In this document: positions 5,841-5,868 of the stretch, in pieces
Position numbering within the stretch: position 1 is the first letter of the stretch
Layout: every line of letters begins with the position of its first letter
Assembly (NCBI GenBank): GCA_002383105.1
Contig: DFXC01000070.1
Location: forward strand, 1-5,868
DNA length: 5,868 bases
Direction: 5' to 3'
DNA from: Hyphomicrobiaceae bacterium UBA4118
GTDB taxonomy: Bacteria; Pseudomonadota; Alphaproteobacteria; Rhizobiales; Methyloligellaceae
Notes under the pieces: model-generated
The model's input: the letters and a program-made list of their open reading frames with translations, nothing else
What the model was told of the DNA's origin: nothing
Databases searched by the model: none
Program-made: the position numbers and the translations under genes

Positions 5841-5868
5841 GAGCATGATCCGGAAAAGTGGGCACCGG
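5841..5868. repeat. Start of a dispersed palindromic repeat, cut by the window end
   Basis: The final 28 bases begin GAGCATGATCCGGAAAAG and continue GTGGGCACCGG. From memory, this is the left arm of a very common intergenic element in Bradyrhizobium, Rhodopseudomonas, Methylobacterium and relatives. Its full form reads GCATGATC...GAAAAGTGG...ACCGGTTTTC and then returns as an inverted arm ending GATCATGC. Only one arm is present here, so the palindrome cannot be verified in this window. The stretch from the USP start at 5793 to the repeat shows no other feature. Confidence 0.55.

Noticed and set aside
1..5868. CRISPR array, tRNA, rRNA, riboswitch or transposase
   Set aside because: No regularly spaced repeats, tRNA-like cloverleaf, rRNA sequence or transposase motifs were seen on either strand.

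Overview
The window looks like the end of an alphaproteobacterial contig, most likely Hyphomicrobiales (Rhizobiales). The evidence is the high GC content, a Fur/Mur regulator without structural zinc cysteines, an Nfu protein of the alphaproteobacterial/mitochondrial type, an Irr-box-like palindrome, and two intergenic repeat types I associate with this order. The first 35 bases are not genomic: they are an Illumina Nextera transposase adapter left on the contig end, followed by a C-rich hairpin.

Bases 126-2937 (minus strand) hold a compact housekeeping cluster. In transcription order it is nfuA (Fe-S cluster carrier), a rutE-like nitroreductase-fold reductase, tsaB (tRNA t6A synthesis), rimI (GNAT acetyltransferase) and a fur/mur metal regulator. 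The nfuA/rutE and tsaB/rimI pairs overlap by 4 bases, and rutE starts with TTG. A palindrome closely matching the iron control element bound by Irr lies about 60 bases upstream of nfuA. This suggests that the Fe-S gene, and perhaps the whole cluster down to fur/mur, is iron-controlled.

Bases 3151-4449 (plus strand), divergent from nfuA, encode a predicted exported protein. It has a signal peptide, a DUF1036-like N-terminal domain and TPRs arranged as a duplicated three-TPR module.

Bases 4450-5793 are the unusual part. A phage-tail-lysozyme-like gene (4655-5285) is broken by an apparent one-base frameshift in a CCCC run. It sits between two copies of the 3' end of a universal stress protein (USP) gene. 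The intact USP gene (5233-5793, minus) lies downstream. A decayed copy of its 3' end (4459-4575, minus), with a net 50-base loss, lies upstream. The lysozyme frame runs into the antisense of the intact USP gene before it stops. This looks like an insertion or duplication scar carrying a phage-derived muralytic gene, although an assembly artefact cannot be excluded. The last 28 bases begin a dispersed palindromic repeat cut by the window end.

I found no convincing new multi-gene system. The points most worth a second look are the Irr-box/nfuA arrangement, the lysozyme/USP scar and the duplicated TPR module.
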